A program made the translations under genes and the position numbers. This document shows, piece after piece, positions 47,333-56,944 of a DNA stretch of 64,000 nucleotides. Position 1 is the stretch's first letter, and every line of letters begins with the position of its first letter. Source of the stretch: an uncultured Chlorobiota bacterium. Lineage in GTDB: Bacteria > Bacteroidota > Bacteroidia > Bacteroidales > JAADGE01. The notes beneath the pieces are model-generated. The model ran no database searches. It was not told the DNA's origin and was given only the letters and a program-made list of their open reading frames with translations. The stretch spans positions 1 through 64,000 of the forward strand of contig CAMZKL010000006.1 of NCBI GenBank assembly GCA_947311255.1, read 5' to 3'.

Positions 47333-47841
47333 ATTTTAATACACCGTTTCTTGGTTAAACTAAAAAAAACATATTTTACTTTTATTTAAAAAGTCTTTGG
47401 ATTCTGTAATTTTTGTTTTTAAAAGTTTTATATACAAAATGCTACATTCAAAAATTTAATGAAATAAATGTATATTTTTTTATTGCTGTTGTTTGATAAA
47501 AATCAAAATTAATAAATTTTAATTCAACACCCCAATAAAACAAGTCTTTTTTTATTATTAGAAAGTAAGTTTCGGATTGTTTTAAGTTTAACAAAATCAA
47601 AATTATACTCAGTATTTGTTGTTGGATTTATTTTTTTAAAAAGTTAATTTGTAAATTTTAATATTATTGAAACCGTTTTAAAAATTTACAGAAGAAGACA
47701 ATTCTAATTGTAAAAAACTTAGTAAATTTTTGAGAACTTCACTTTTTAATTATGTTTTAAAGAAAATTAAATTTAAAAATTAATAATACCCTATAAATTA
47801 TTTTATATTTGTCGTCTTTTAAAAAAAAGAACTTAGTTGCT
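47333..47841. other. AT-rich intergenic region
   Basis: About 500 bp with no supported gene. It contains many A/T runs. A TATATTTG at 47804-47811 could be a -7 element for transcription into leader element D and the SDR gene, though no -33 TTTG precedes it. Confidence 0.55.
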
Positions 47842-48000
47842 ATATGACGACAGCAATGACAAAATTTTTGACACACAAAGGCATTACTATAAGCCTGCAT
47901 ACAGATTTCTTTTAAAACAAGAGTTCCTATGTACACAGCCAAACAATTATTGCAAACACAAACATTTGGGCAACCCACTTAAAACCAGACCGTTAAACAC
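47842..48000 (+). repeat. Leader element, copy D (upstream of the SDR gene)
   Basis: Blocks: ATGACGACAGCAATGACAAA, ATTTTTGACACACAAAGGCA, TTACTATAAGCC, ACAGATTTCTTTTAAAACAA, GAGTTCCTATGTACACAGCC (TTCCTAT from 47924), AACAATTATTGCAAACACAA, and GTTAAACAC before the ATG at 48001. The distance from TTCCTAT to the ATG is 77 nt, 10 nt shorter than in other copies. Confidence 0.7.
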
Positions 48001-48729
48001 ATGAAACATTATTTTATTACAGGTACGAGCAAGGGAATTGGAAAATCTTTGGCAGAAGAACTACTTAAAGACGAAAACAATAAAGTTATTGGCATTTCCA
48101 GAAAAAACACATTAAATCATAAAAACTATAATCATATAACAACAGATTTGTCTAATTTAGATGATACTGAAAGTATATTTTTTCCAAACATTGAAAATGC
48201 AAGTGATATTGTTTTAATAAATAATTCGGGTGTTATTTCTAAAATAAAAAGAGTTGGAAAATTAAAAACCACAGAAATAATTAATGATTATAATGTGAAT
48301 ATTCTTTCTCCAAGTGTTTTAATAAATAATTTTATTAAAAAATATCAGGCATACACAAACAAACGAATAATATTAAATATTAGCTCCGGAGCAGGAAGGC
48401 ATACTATTGATGCGTGGAGTGTTTATTGTGCATCCAAATCTGCATTAGATATGTTTAGTGAAAATATAAATCTGGAACAATCTTTTTACCCTAAGTTAAA
48501 TAGAATTAACATATTTTCTGTTGCCCCAGGAGTTGTTGATACAAGTATGCAAAATCAAATTAGAGCCTCTTCCGATAATGATTTTTCTGAACTTAAAAAG
48601 TTTGTTGATTTAAAGAAAAACAACAAACTTTCAAGTCCAGAAGAAACAGCAATTAACCTTTTAAAAATAATCAAAAATTATGATAACTTTAAAAATGTTT
48701 TATTGGATATTAGAAATTTAAATTTTTAA
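48001..48729 (+). CDS. Short-chain dehydrogenase/reductase
   Basis: 242 residues with a Rossmann start FITGTSKGIGKSLAEELL (TGxxxGIG), INNSGV in place of NNAG, the catalytic Ser in LNISSGAG, and YCASKSAL (Tyr-x3-Lys). The C-terminal VAPGVVDTSMQNQIRA resembles sepiapterin or benzil reductases. It uses NAD(P)H; the substrate is unknown. It is a single gene preceded by leader element D and converging on ilvE. Confidence 0.9.
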   Translation: MKHYFITGTSKGIGKSLAEELLKDENNKVIGISRKNTLNHKNYNHITTDLSNLDDTESIFFPNIENASDIVLINNSGVISKIKRVGKLKTTEIINDYNVNILSPSVLINNFIKKYQAYTNKRIILNISSGAGRHTIDAWSVYCASKSALDMFSENINLEQSFYPKLNRINIFSVAPGVVDTSMQNQIRASSDNDFSELKKFVDLKKNNKLSSPEETAINLLKIIKNYDNFKNVLLDIRNLNF

Positions 48730-48766
48730 ATTCTTGCATCATAAAAAACATATTATATCGGTGTTT

Positions 48767-49780
48767 TTATTCTATTATCTCAACCCAACCAAAAAGATCT
48801 TCTTCATCTCCTGTTTGAATTGAAATTAACTTATTATACAACATTGTTGATATTTTACCGGGTTCATTTCCATAAGTATAGTCGATTCCTGTTTCCTTAT
48901 CTGTTATTTTGTTTATTGGACTTATAACAGCTGCCGTTCCACAGGCCCCTACCTCGTCAAATGAGGATAGTTCTTCTAACAAAACAGGTCTTCTTTCTGT
49001 TTTTAAACCTAAGTGTTCTGCTAATGTTATTAAACTCCTATTAGTTATCGAGGGTAAAATTGAATCTGACTTTGGAGTAATGTATGTGTTATTTTTTATT
49101 CCGAAGAAATTTGCCGGCCCGCACTCATCAATATATTTTTTCTCCTTTGCATCAAGGTATAAAACATTAGCGTGTCCTCCATCGTGGGCTTTTTTCATTG
49201 ATGTTAAACTTGCAGCATAATTTCCTCCAACTTTATATTTTCCTGTTCCTTGTGGTGCTGCTCTATCAAACTCTCTCGTTATAAGCATTGAAACCGGACT
49301 AAACCCTTTTTTAAAATACGGACCTACAGGAGTAACAAACATAACAAGAAGATACTCATCGGAAGGTCTTACTCCTACCTGTGGACCTGTCCCTATTAAT
49401 AGCGGTCTAATATATAGCGAAGCTCCTTTTCCATATGGTGGTACATATTTTTTATTTTTTCTTATAACTTTTGTAAGCATTTTTTTGAATAACTCAATCG
49501 GTGGCACTGCCATCATAATTCCTTTGGCAGAGTTTTGCATTCTTTTGGCATTTTCTTCCCATCTAAAGAGTCTAATCTTGCCATCTTTTCCGGTAAAAGC
49601 CTTCATCCCTTCAAATGCTTGTTGTCCATAATGCAACGATGTTGCTGCCATATGTAGCGGTATTTGTTCAGACGAAGAGACTTCTATTTGTCCCCATTTT
49701 CCGTTTTTATAATAACACCTTACATTATAATCTGTTTTAATGTATCCGAAAGGTAGTTTTTCCCAATTTATATTTTCCAT
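48767..49780 (-). CDS. ilvE: Branched-chain amino acid aminotransferase
   Basis: PLP enzyme interconverting Leu, Ile and Val with their 2-keto acids. The 337 residues are of fold type IV. Key parts are LHYGQQAFEGMKAF, KGASLYIRPLLIGTGPQVGV, the PLP lysine in GTGKYKVGGNYAASL, and IDECGPANFFGI with the conserved Glu. Near the end is FDEVGACGTAAVISPI. It fits the larger (BCAT2-like) subgroup. No other ilv or leu genes are nearby, so it may serve catabolism as well as synthesis. Confidence 0.95.
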   Translation of the reverse strand: MENINWEKLPFGYIKTDYNVRCYYKNGKWGQIEVSSSEQIPLHMAATSLHYGQQAFEGMKAFTGKDGKIRLFRWEENAKRMQNSAKGIMMAVPPIELFKKMLTKVIRKNKKYVPPYGKGASLYIRPLLIGTGPQVGVRPSDEYLLVMFVTPVGPYFKKGFSPVSMLITREFDRAAPQGTGKYKVGGNYAASLTSMKKAHDGGHANVLYLDAKEKKYIDECGPANFFGIKNNTYITPKSDSILPSITNRSLITLAEHLGLKTERRPVLLEELSSFDEVGACGTAAVISPINKITDKETGIDYTYGNEPGKISTMLYNKLISIQTGDEEDLFGWVEIIE

Positions 49781-49859
49781 ATTCTTTATTAATTTTAATA
49801 ATTTATTCTATATTTTTTAAATAAAAAGGTTTTACTTGTTAGCAAAACCCAATTTTTTA

Positions 49860-51260
49860 TTAATCTTCTGTAATCAACTCCTTAATTCGTTCAATTTGTT
49901 CTTCTTTATTTACTTTTCTCATTGTTCTTGCTGTTTCTGTAAAATATTGATGGGCACTTAAAAATTTCACTTGTAATTTATTCCAATCATTAAAAGACCC
50001 TATAATTCCTTGTACTTTTAGTTCTTGATATAAAGTGTCAGAAACCGGAACCATATCTCTTCTTCCTAAGTAATCTAAATCAGCATCGGCAATAATTTCT
50101 TCCAATTTTGTTTTGGGTTGTGGGGGAAGCTTTGTTGCCATTATAATTCCTTTTATTATTTTTATTTGTTCTTGGTCATAACCAAAGCCCGGCAAAATTT
50201 CTTCTGCTATTTTACAACCTCTTTCTTCATGATCTAATGCCCCTGCAATTTGCCCAAAATCATGAAACAATGCTGCGGTTTTTAAAAGTAACATGTCCTC
50301 TTCTCCAACACCTTCTCCATATCCAATAATCTCTACTCCAATAGTAACATCAATCGTGTGTTTATAATTGTGATAATAAAGATGTTTTGGTAGCTCTCTT
50401 TCTAGTCTGTCAAGAACATAATCATTTAGGTCTTCAAATTTTATTGTTTGAAATTTTATTCGAAAAGCTTTATTGGGGACTTTCCCTTTTCCTTCTATTG
50501 ACAAGTCTGGTCTATATCCTTTAATTACATAAACAGGAATATCTCCTTTATATTTAACCGGCATTTTTGACCTAAACTCACAAGCAAAAAACTCTTTTAT
50601 AAATTCGTAAGTCATTCCGGAAATACTAATTTCTGTTGGCTTACTTGCAGACTCAATCCTACTTGCAATATTGGCAGTATCCCCTTTAATATCATATGAA
50701 ATTTTCTTTTTGCCAGATACTGTTGCTGTAACAGGCCCTGTATGAACACCAAAAGTAAGACTCCAGATATTTCGGTCATTTTTCTTAGACTCCTCTTGTA
50801 TTTTTTTTAAATATGCTTGCATTTCTAATGCTGCCATAATAACTTCTACAGGATTTGTTCTGTTTTTTTTAGGAATTCCGCCGGCACACATAAAAGTATC
50901 TCCTAAAGATTTTACTTTTTGAATATTGTTTTTTTCTACTATATTATCAAACTCAAAAAAGAAATTATCTAATTCATCAATTAATGCATCGGCATCTTGT
51001 TCTTGTAATAGTTCAGTAAACCCCTTAACATCAGAGTATAAAACGGTTACCATTTTATATCTTAGAGATGCGGACGTTTTTGATTTTTTCTGCATTTGTT
51101 TTTTTGCATTTGCAGGAAGAAAAGCCAACATTTCTGCATGTTTGTCATTTTCTTGTCTCAACTCTTTATTGTGAAGTTCAAGCTCTTTATTTAACTGCTC
51201 AAGAGCTTCAATCCGTTCTTTTAGAACTTGAATTTCTTTGTTAGTTTTTATATTGCTCAT
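49860..51260 (-). CDS. Class III adenylate cyclase fused to an HD phosphohydrolase-like domain
   Basis: The protein has 466 residues. An N-terminal coiled coil (~5-45) precedes a class III cyclase domain (~65-250). Metal-binding Asp residues lie in YSDVKGFTELL and VKSLGDTFMC. The adenine-specifying Lys and Asp lie in KKKISYDIKGD, and the transition-state Asn/Arg in NIASRIES. A C-terminal HD domain (~285-440) has LYYHNYKHTIDV, LKTAALFHDFGQ and IIADADLDYLG, a plausible H-HD-D metal site. All cyclase residues I can check are intact, so cAMP synthesis is likely. The HD part could hydrolyse a nucleotide or sense a ligand. It is cytoplasmic, with no TM. Confidence 0.88.
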   Translation of the reverse strand: MSNIKTNKEIQVLKERIEALEQLNKELELHNKELRQENDKHAEMLAFLPANAKKQMQKKSKTSASLRYKMVTVLYSDVKGFTELLQEQDADALIDELDNFFFEFDNIVEKNNIQKVKSLGDTFMCAGGIPKKNRTNPVEVIMAALEMQAYLKKIQEESKKNDRNIWSLTFGVHTGPVTATVSGKKKISYDIKGDTANIASRIESASKPTEISISGMTYEFIKEFFACEFRSKMPVKYKGDIPVYVIKGYRPDLSIEGKGKVPNKAFRIKFQTIKFEDLNDYVLDRLERELPKHLYYHNYKHTIDVTIGVEIIGYGEGVGEEDMLLLKTAALFHDFGQIAGALDHEERGCKIAEEILPGFGYDQEQIKIIKGIIMATKLPPQPKTKLEEIIADADLDYLGRRDMVPVSDTLYQELKVQGIIGSFNDWNKLQVKFLSAHQYFTETARTMRKVNKEEQIERIKELITED

Positions 51261-51367
51261 TATTAAATAATTTCAAATAATATTGAGTGTAAAATTAATA
51301 AAATATCAGAAAACAATCAATATTTTTTTAAAGACTACACATTTATTTTTATTAAGACCTAATTTTC

Positions 51368-51398
51368 TTGATATTAATATAAATTATTCATATTTTTG
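51368..51398 (+). promoter_or_regulatory. Promoter of the Usp gene
   Basis: TTG at 51368-51370, a 20-nt spacer and TATTTTTG at 51391-51398, 25 nt before the ATG. Confidence 0.6.
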
Positions 51399-51422
51399 AG
51401 TTTTAATTTTAAAAAAAATAAA

Positions 51423-52244
51423 ATGGCAAACAACAGACCAATTATTGTTCCTTGGGATTTTTCTGAATTATCGGAGTATGCCCTAAAACATGCTGCAAAA
51501 ATGTCAATAAAAATGAACTGTGACATAGTTTTACTACATATTGTAAAAAAAAGTTCTGAAATTGAGACAGCTTCTAAAAAAATGGAAACTGCTGTTAACT
51601 CTTTCGAAAAAGAATATGGAGTTAAACCTAAATATACAGTAAAAGAAGGTAGTATTTTTTCAGACATTAATCGTTTGATTAAAAATGAAAATGCTATTTT
51701 TGCAATAATGGGAACACATGGAATAAAAGGAATGCAAAAGTTTACCGGAAGTTGGGCTTTAAAGGTTATTATTGGTTCTGATGCCCCTTTTATTGTTGTT
51801 CAAGATAATCCTCAAAACGAAGATATTAAAAAAGTAGTTTTTCCTGTTGATTTTAAGTTTGCTGAAAAAGAAAAACTTATTTGGGCAGAATTTATTCACA
51901 ATTATTTTGGTGCAAAATTTTATCTGTGTTATATTGATACAAATGATCAAATCTTTAAAAAGAAAATCGTTTCGAACATGATGATTGCTAAAAATTTCCT
52001 AACTGATAAAAGTATTGATTTTGACATTGTTAAATTAGAAGGCAAAAACATTTCTGACGAATCTATAAAATATGCAGAAGAAATTAAAGCTGATTTAATA
52101 ATGATTACAACAACAAAAAACATCAGTATGCACGATTATATGCTTGGTGCATCTGAACAAAAAGTTATTGCCAATGTGCAAAAAATACCTGTTATGACAA
52201 TCAATCCTCGTACAGACTTAACAAAGTTTAAGGGATTTAATTAA
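51423..52244 (+). CDS. Universal stress protein, two Usp domains
   Basis: 273 residues from ATG 51423; an upstream TTG would place the start inside the promoter's -7 element. The first Usp domain (~3-140) has IIVPWDFSELSEYALKHAAK and IMGTHGIKGMQKFTGSWALK. The second (~145-272) has VVFPVDFKFAEKEKLIW and LIMITTTKNISMHDYMLGA, then a degenerate C-terminus. The ATP-binding G-2x-G-9x-G(S/T) motif is not clearly intact in either half, so it may be a non-ATP-binding type. It probably acts in stress or growth arrest. Confidence 0.9.
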   Translation: MANNRPIIVPWDFSELSEYALKHAAKMSIKMNCDIVLLHIVKKSSEIETASKKMETAVNSFEKEYGVKPKYTVKEGSIFSDINRLIKNENAIFAIMGTHGIKGMQKFTGSWALKVIIGSDAPFIVVQDNPQNEDIKKVVFPVDFKFAEKEKLIWAEFIHNYFGAKFYLCYIDTNDQIFKKKIVSNMMIAKNFLTDKSIDFDIVKLEGKNISDESIKYAEEIKADLIMITTTKNISMHDYMLGASEQKVIANVQKIPVMTINPRTDLTKFKGFN

Positions 52245-52272
52245 TTTTAAACATAATATAAAACTAAGTACT

Positions 52273-52302
52273 AGGGCTGTTCGTTTTTTAGGACAGCTTT
52301 AA
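52273..52302 (+). terminator. Terminator after the Usp gene
   Basis: AGGGCTGTTC at 52273-52282 pairs (with G-U) with GGACAGCTTT at 52291-52300 around a T-rich loop. Confidence 0.6.
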
Positions 52303-52353
52303 TATTTTTAGACACACTTATAATTTAAAATTTTTTAAACTAAAAGATTCTTT

Positions 52354-52526
52354 CTATGAAACAAACAAGACAAAAATTTTAACAGCCATGAGCTTAACTA
52401 TAACAGAACATACAGATTACTTGCAAGACAAAGTCGGTATTACTATGTACTAAGCAAGACAACTTTTGTAAATATAAACATTCTATCAACTCATTAAATA
52501 TCAATCAAATATACAACTTTAGACAT
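52354..52526 (+). repeat. Leader element, copy E (upstream of the C1B peptidase)
   Basis: Blocks: CTATGAAACAAACAAGACAA, ATTTTAACAGCC, GAGCTTAACTATAACAG, ACAGATTACTTGCAAGACAA, TTACTATGTAC (from 52440, 87 nt before the ATG), AAATATAAACATTC, CAACTCATTAAATAT and CAACTTTAGACAT ending at the ATG. Confidence 0.75.
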
Positions 52527-53909
52527 ATGAACAAAATAATAGTAATTTTGATTATAATTCTTTTTTCACTTTCTGCAACAGGACAAAAAGGAATAACAAA
52601 AAAAGAATTCGTTCAAATAAAAAAATCTTTTGACAATAATGATTCACAACTAAGAGCAGTTACAAATGCTGTTTCAAATAACAACATAAAAAACTTGGCT
52701 CTTAATAGAAATAATATTGGTAAATACGACCACGAATTCAAATACAAAGTATCTGTAAAGGGCATAACTAACCAAAAGTCTTCTGGCAGATGTTGGATGT
52801 TTACAAGCCTCAACGTTCTTAGACCAAAAGCAATTTCAAACTTCAATGTTTCATCTTTTGAATATTCTACAAACTATTTATATTTCTTTGATATTTTTGA
52901 AAAATCAAACATGTTTCTTGAGGGAATTATTGAAACTAGAAATTTAAAAATTGAAGATAGAAGTGTTTCTTGGTTGTTCCAAAACACTATTGGGGATGGT
53001 GGCGTATGGAACTCTTTCATAAATTTAGCAGACAAATATGGTATTGTTCCAAAAGATGTTATGCCAGAAACACACTCTAGCGAAAACACAGGAATGATGA
53101 TTCGTCTTATTAAAAGAAAATTGAGAGAAGATGCACTTGAGTTACGTTCAATAAAAGGCACAGATGCTGTTTTAAGAAAACATAAAATAAAAATGTTAGA
53201 AGAAATATATAGACTATTAATAATAAATCTTGGTGTTCCCCCAACAGAATTTGAATGGAGATATAAAGACAAAAAAGACAGTATAAGATCACTAAAAAAA
53301 TACACTCCAAAATCATTTATGAAAGAATCTATTGGAGAAATAAATTTTAATGATTATATTATGCTAATGGATGACCCTGCAAGAGAATATTATAAACTAT
53401 ATGAAATAAATAAAGATAGAAATGTAATGGAGGGAAAAAACTGGCAGTATATTAATTTACCTTCAAAAGAAATCAAAAATTTTGCTCTTAAGTCTATAAA
53501 AAATAATGAAGCAATGTATTTTTCTTGTGATGTTGGAAAACAACTAAACATTAAAGAAGGTTTGTTAGATATTAATAATTATGACTACGAATCACTTTTT
53601 GGCGTTAAATTTGATATGACAAAGAGAGAACGCATTTTATCTCGTGAAAGTGGTTCAACACATGGAATGGCTTTAGTTGGTGCAGATGTTAATGAAAAAG
53701 GAGAAATTACCAAATGGTTACTTGAAAATAGTTGGGGTAAATCTTCTGGACACAATGGTTATCTGACAATGACGGATGCTTGGTTTGATGAATATATGTT
53801 TCGCCTTGTAGTTTTGAAAAAATTTATAGATGTTAAAACATTAAAAATTTTAAATCAAAAACCTATTTTATTACCGCCATGGGATCCAATGTTTAGTTCT
53901 GACAAATAG
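52527..53909 (+). CDS. Exported C1B-family cysteine aminopeptidase (bleomycin hydrolase/PepC-like)
   Basis: 460 residues with an N-terminal signal peptide (ending near SATGQ), unlike the cytoplasmic PepC of Firmicutes. The papain-like triad is visible: Cys89 in SSGRCWMFTSLN, His in STHGMALVG, Asn in LENSWGKSSG. The length fits C1B, whose members are self-compartmentalising hexamers. It probably trims peptides in the periplasm. Leader element E precedes it, and the PorE-like gene follows 15 bp downstream. Confidence 0.92.
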   Translation: MNKIIVILIIILFSLSATGQKGITKKEFVQIKKSFDNNDSQLRAVTNAVSNNNIKNLALNRNNIGKYDHEFKYKVSVKGITNQKSSGRCWMFTSLNVLRPKAISNFNVSSFEYSTNYLYFFDIFEKSNMFLEGIIETRNLKIEDRSVSWLFQNTIGDGGVWNSFINLADKYGIVPKDVMPETHSSENTGMMIRLIKRKLREDALELRSIKGTDAVLRKHKIKMLEEIYRLLIINLGVPPTEFEWRYKDKKDSIRSLKKYTPKSFMKESIGEINFNDYIMLMDDPAREYYKLYEINKDRNVMEGKNWQYINLPSKEIKNFALKSIKNNEAMYFSCDVGKQLNIKEGLLDINNYDYESLFGVKFDMTKRERILSRESGSTHGMALVGADVNEKGEITKWLLENSWGKSSGHNGYLTMTDAWFDEYMFRLVVLKKFIDVKTLKILNQKPILLPPWDPMFSSDK

Positions 53910-53924
53910 TAACAAAATCTGAAA

Positions 53925-55514
53925 ATGATGAAGTTGAAAGTTTTTATTTTTCTTATTATCTCTCTGATATTTACAGAGGGTTGCGTAATTTTACATGGCA
54001 ACAAGTTGGACAATGTTCAGTTAATAGAAGATTTTATTGATGGTGATATTTTTGCCGAAAGTATCGACTTCTACGAGCGATTTTTGTATGACAACCCAAA
54101 TGATGCTGATTTTAATTATAAAATGGGGTTTGCATTACTGAATACGAAAACAAGGGAAAAAGAATCAATAAAATATTTTAAAGTTGCAAAAGCAAACTTT
54201 AATAAACCTTCAACTAAATCTCGTTATGTTGAGTCTTCTTTTCAGCTTGCAAGAGCCTATAAAGCCTCTTACCTTTTTATAGCAGCTTTAGAAGAACTCT
54301 CTATGTTAAAAGAAAAGGTTCAAAAAAACGAACTTATATCTAGTATTATTGATAGAGAAATTATAAAATGTGAACACGCACAAAGGTTGTTTGAAAATAA
54401 AATTAAAATTAAAGTTACAAATCTTGGAGATTCAATAAACTCAAAATACAATGACCATAGCCCGGTTATTTCTGCCGATGAATCAATTTTAATTTTCACT
54501 TCTCGTCGCCCAAATGGATGGGACGAAGAAATTGATGAAGATGGAAATTATAATGAAGATATTTTTATTTGTGAAAAAGAAAACGGAAAGTGGACAAAAC
54601 CCAAGAGTATTGGAATGAACATTAATACCCCAAAACACGAGGCTTCAATTGGTTTGTCTGTTGATGGACAAAAATTATTTATATACAAAGGTGAAGATTA
54701 CGGAAGTATTTTTATGAGTTCTTTTGAAAAAGGAGAGTGGAGTGTTCCTGTTAAATTAGGACCAAACATTAATACAGAAGAAAAAGAAACACATGCTTCT
54801 CTTTCGGCTGACGGAAATTCATTATATTTTACAAGTGGACGTCCTGGTGGATTTGGAGGTTTAGATATTTATGTTTCGGAAAAATTAAGAAATGGTGCAT
54901 GGGGACCGGCAAGAAACTTAGGCGATGCTGTTAATACAAAATATAACGAAGAGGGACCATATATTCATCCCGATGGAAAAACTTTGTATTTTAGTTCAAA
55001 AGGGCATCAAAATTTAGGAGGTTATGATATTTTTAAGTCCACAAAAACAGATTTTGGCACTTGGTCAAAAGCGGTGAATATTGGATATCCAATTAATACT
55101 GTTGGAAATGATGTTTTTTATATGCCCACAGCAGACAAAAAAAGAGCATATTATGCTTCACAAAAAAGCCCAGATGTAAGTGAAACTGATATTTTTACAA
55201 TTACTCTTGATTCAATTATTCGATCAGATATTACCGTTATGGTTGGTTCTGTTTATTCTAAGTGTTCTAAAGAAATTCCAAATGTTTTAATTACAATTAA
55301 GGATACAGAAACACAAGATTCATATAAAATTAGACCAAACCCTAAAAATTCAAAGTTTATTTTTATTGCAAAATGGGGACGAACATATAAAATTTCAGCA
55401 AAGGTTAATAATGAATTTGTTTTCTTTGATAAATTAACAATTCCGGTAGATAATGCTCCTAAAAAATTAGAATATAAATCTATCCGATTGGATCCGGATT
55501 CAGATTGCAAATAA
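53925..55514 (+). CDS. PorE-like lipoprotein: TPR and PD40 repeats, no OmpA domain
   Basis: The protein has 529 residues. A lipoprotein-like signal ends at Cys20 (FTEGC). Helical TPR-like repeats lie at ~30-140 and a WD40-like PD40 beta-propeller at ~155-430, with SADESILIFTSRRPNGWDE, SADGNSLYFTSGRPGGFGG and HPDGKTLYFSSKGHQNLGG. A small carboxypeptidase-regulatory-like domain occupies ~435-525. T9SS protein PorE has this order plus a C-terminal OmpA peptidoglycan-binding domain, which is missing here. It could be a T9SS accessory, or a structural envelope protein. A terminator follows. Confidence 0.8.
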   Translation: MMKLKVFIFLIISLIFTEGCVILHGNKLDNVQLIEDFIDGDIFAESIDFYERFLYDNPNDADFNYKMGFALLNTKTREKESIKYFKVAKANFNKPSTKSRYVESSFQLARAYKASYLFIAALEELSMLKEKVQKNELISSIIDREIIKCEHAQRLFENKIKIKVTNLGDSINSKYNDHSPVISADESILIFTSRRPNGWDEEIDEDGNYNEDIFICEKENGKWTKPKSIGMNINTPKHEASIGLSVDGQKLFIYKGEDYGSIFMSSFEKGEWSVPVKLGPNINTEEKETHASLSADGNSLYFTSGRPGGFGGLDIYVSEKLRNGAWGPARNLGDAVNTKYNEEGPYIHPDGKTLYFSSKGHQNLGGYDIFKSTKTDFGTWSKAVNIGYPINTVGNDVFYMPTADKKRAYYASQKSPDVSETDIFTITLDSIIRSDITVMVGSVYSKCSKEIPNVLITIKDTETQDSYKIRPNPKNSKFIFIAKWGRTYKISAKVNNEFVFFDKLTIPVDNAPKKLEYKSIRLDPDSDCK

Positions 55515-55530
55515 TTATTATTTTAAAAAT

Positions 55531-55567
55531 AAAAACCCGACAAAAAAACACTTTCTGTCGGGTTTTT
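55531..55567. terminator. Bidirectional terminator before dnaN
   Basis: AAAACCCGACA pairs with TGTCGGGTTTT around AAAAAAACACTTTC. It separates the convergent PorE-like gene and dnaN. Confidence 0.85.
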
Positions 55568-55583
55568 ATTGTTTTTTTTTCAA

Positions 55584-56714
55584 TTAGCCATTAACCATCA
55601 TAGGCATTAATAACATTAAAACGTCTTCACTTTCTGAGTTAGACTCAAAAGGTAAAACAATTCCGGCTTTTGATGGGTCTGACATTTCAAGAACAATCTC
55701 TTCTGAGCCAATGTTTTGAAGTATTTCAGATAAAAACACCGACTTAAATCCTATTTCCATTTCATCACCTTCGTAACGACAAGATAGACGTTCATGTGCA
55801 GAAATTGAAAAATCAATATCTTGAGCAGATACAGTTATTTCATTTGCTGTTAATTGAAGTTTAATTAAATTACTTGCTTGATTAGAAAATACTGATACTC
55901 TTTTTACTGTATTGTATAAGTCTATTCTGTTTATTATTAATTTATTTGGATTCTCAGTAGGAATTACTGTTTCATAGTTTGGAAATTTTCCTTCTGTTAA
56001 TCTACATATAAGTTTAAATCCAAAAAATGTAAATATTGCATTTTTATCATCAAAGCCAACAACAACATCTTCATCTGCTCCTGATAAAAGATTTTTTAAC
56101 AAATTAGCAGGTTTTTTTGGTAAAATAAAAGAAGAGTCTTTATCCGCTTTTACATCTAATCTTTTATATCTTACTAGTTTGTGAGAGTCCGAGGCAACAA
56201 ATGTTATATTTTCTTCTGACATTGCAAAATAAACACCATTCATTACAGGCCTTAACTCATCATTTGCTGTTGCAAAAATTGTTTTGCTTATTCCTTGTTC
56301 TAAAACACTGGTCCTTATTGTAAAACTTGTAGCCTCATCTTGTTTTAATTCCGGAAATTGAGGATAATCATCTGCCGGAGAACCAACAACATTAAATTTA
56401 CCATTTTCAGATAATATTGTTGTTGAAAGAGATTCTAAATCAATCTCAAAAGTAAGAGGTTGTTCTGGAAATTCTTTTAAAATATCTAATAATCTTTTTG
56501 CTTCCAGGGCTATTTTTCCGTCTCCTTCACTGTTTTCAAGTGTAAGTTTTGAAATAAGTGTAGATTCTAAGTCTGATGCTGTAATAGTTAATTCTCCTCT
56601 CTTTAAATCTAGTAAAAAGCTGTCTAAAATTGGAATTGTAGATTTTCCGCTTATTGCTTTACTAACGCTTTGAAGATGTGATAATAATTCTGAACTGGAA
56701 ACAATAAATTTCAT
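55584..56714 (-). CDS. dnaN: DNA polymerase III beta subunit (sliding clamp)
   Basis: 376 residues forming the three clamp domains. It begins MKFIVSSSELLSHLQSVSKA and carries KSTIPILDSFLLDL, the middle DELRPVMNGVYFAMSEENITFVASDSHKL and the C-terminal LMLLMPMMVNG, where the family normally ends near MPMR. The dimeric ring tethers replicative polymerase and many partners through a hydrophobic cleft. dnaA, recF and gyrB are not adjacent, so dnaN is separate from the classical origin cluster, as is usual in this phylum. The 230-bp gap upstream, to gldA, holds no other gene. Confidence 0.97.
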   Translation of the reverse strand: MKFIVSSSELLSHLQSVSKAISGKSTIPILDSFLLDLKRGELTITASDLESTLISKLTLENSEGDGKIALEAKRLLDILKEFPEQPLTFEIDLESLSTTILSENGKFNVVGSPADDYPQFPELKQDEATSFTIRTSVLEQGISKTIFATANDELRPVMNGVYFAMSEENITFVASDSHKLVRYKRLDVKADKDSSFILPKKPANLLKNLLSGADEDVVVGFDDKNAIFTFFGFKLICRLTEGKFPNYETVIPTENPNKLIINRIDLYNTVKRVSVFSNQASNLIKLQLTANEITVSAQDIDFSISAHERLSCRYEGDEMEIGFKSVFLSEILQNIGSEEIVLEMSDPSKAGIVLPFESNSESEDVLMLLMPMMVNG

Positions 56715-56944
56715 CTTTGTATATGTTTATTTTTTATAGGTTTTGAATAATTTGCTAAAGTAGAAAAATTTATGTTACAAAACAATATATGCGACAATGT
56801 TTTTTTATTTCCCTGTTTATCAACACGGTATGTTAGTATTTCAATGGCTTTTGCATATTTAAATTTGATAAAAGCATGAAGTTTTGTAAAACTTGTTGTT
56901 TTATATTAGTTTTGGATGTTTTTAATATCTAGAATTATTCTACA

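Noticed and set aside
47757..47978. Cys-rich 73-residue minus-strand open frame over leader element D
   Set aside because: It lies antisense across the repeated element; in the other copies the same frame is interrupted, so it is unlikely to be a gene.
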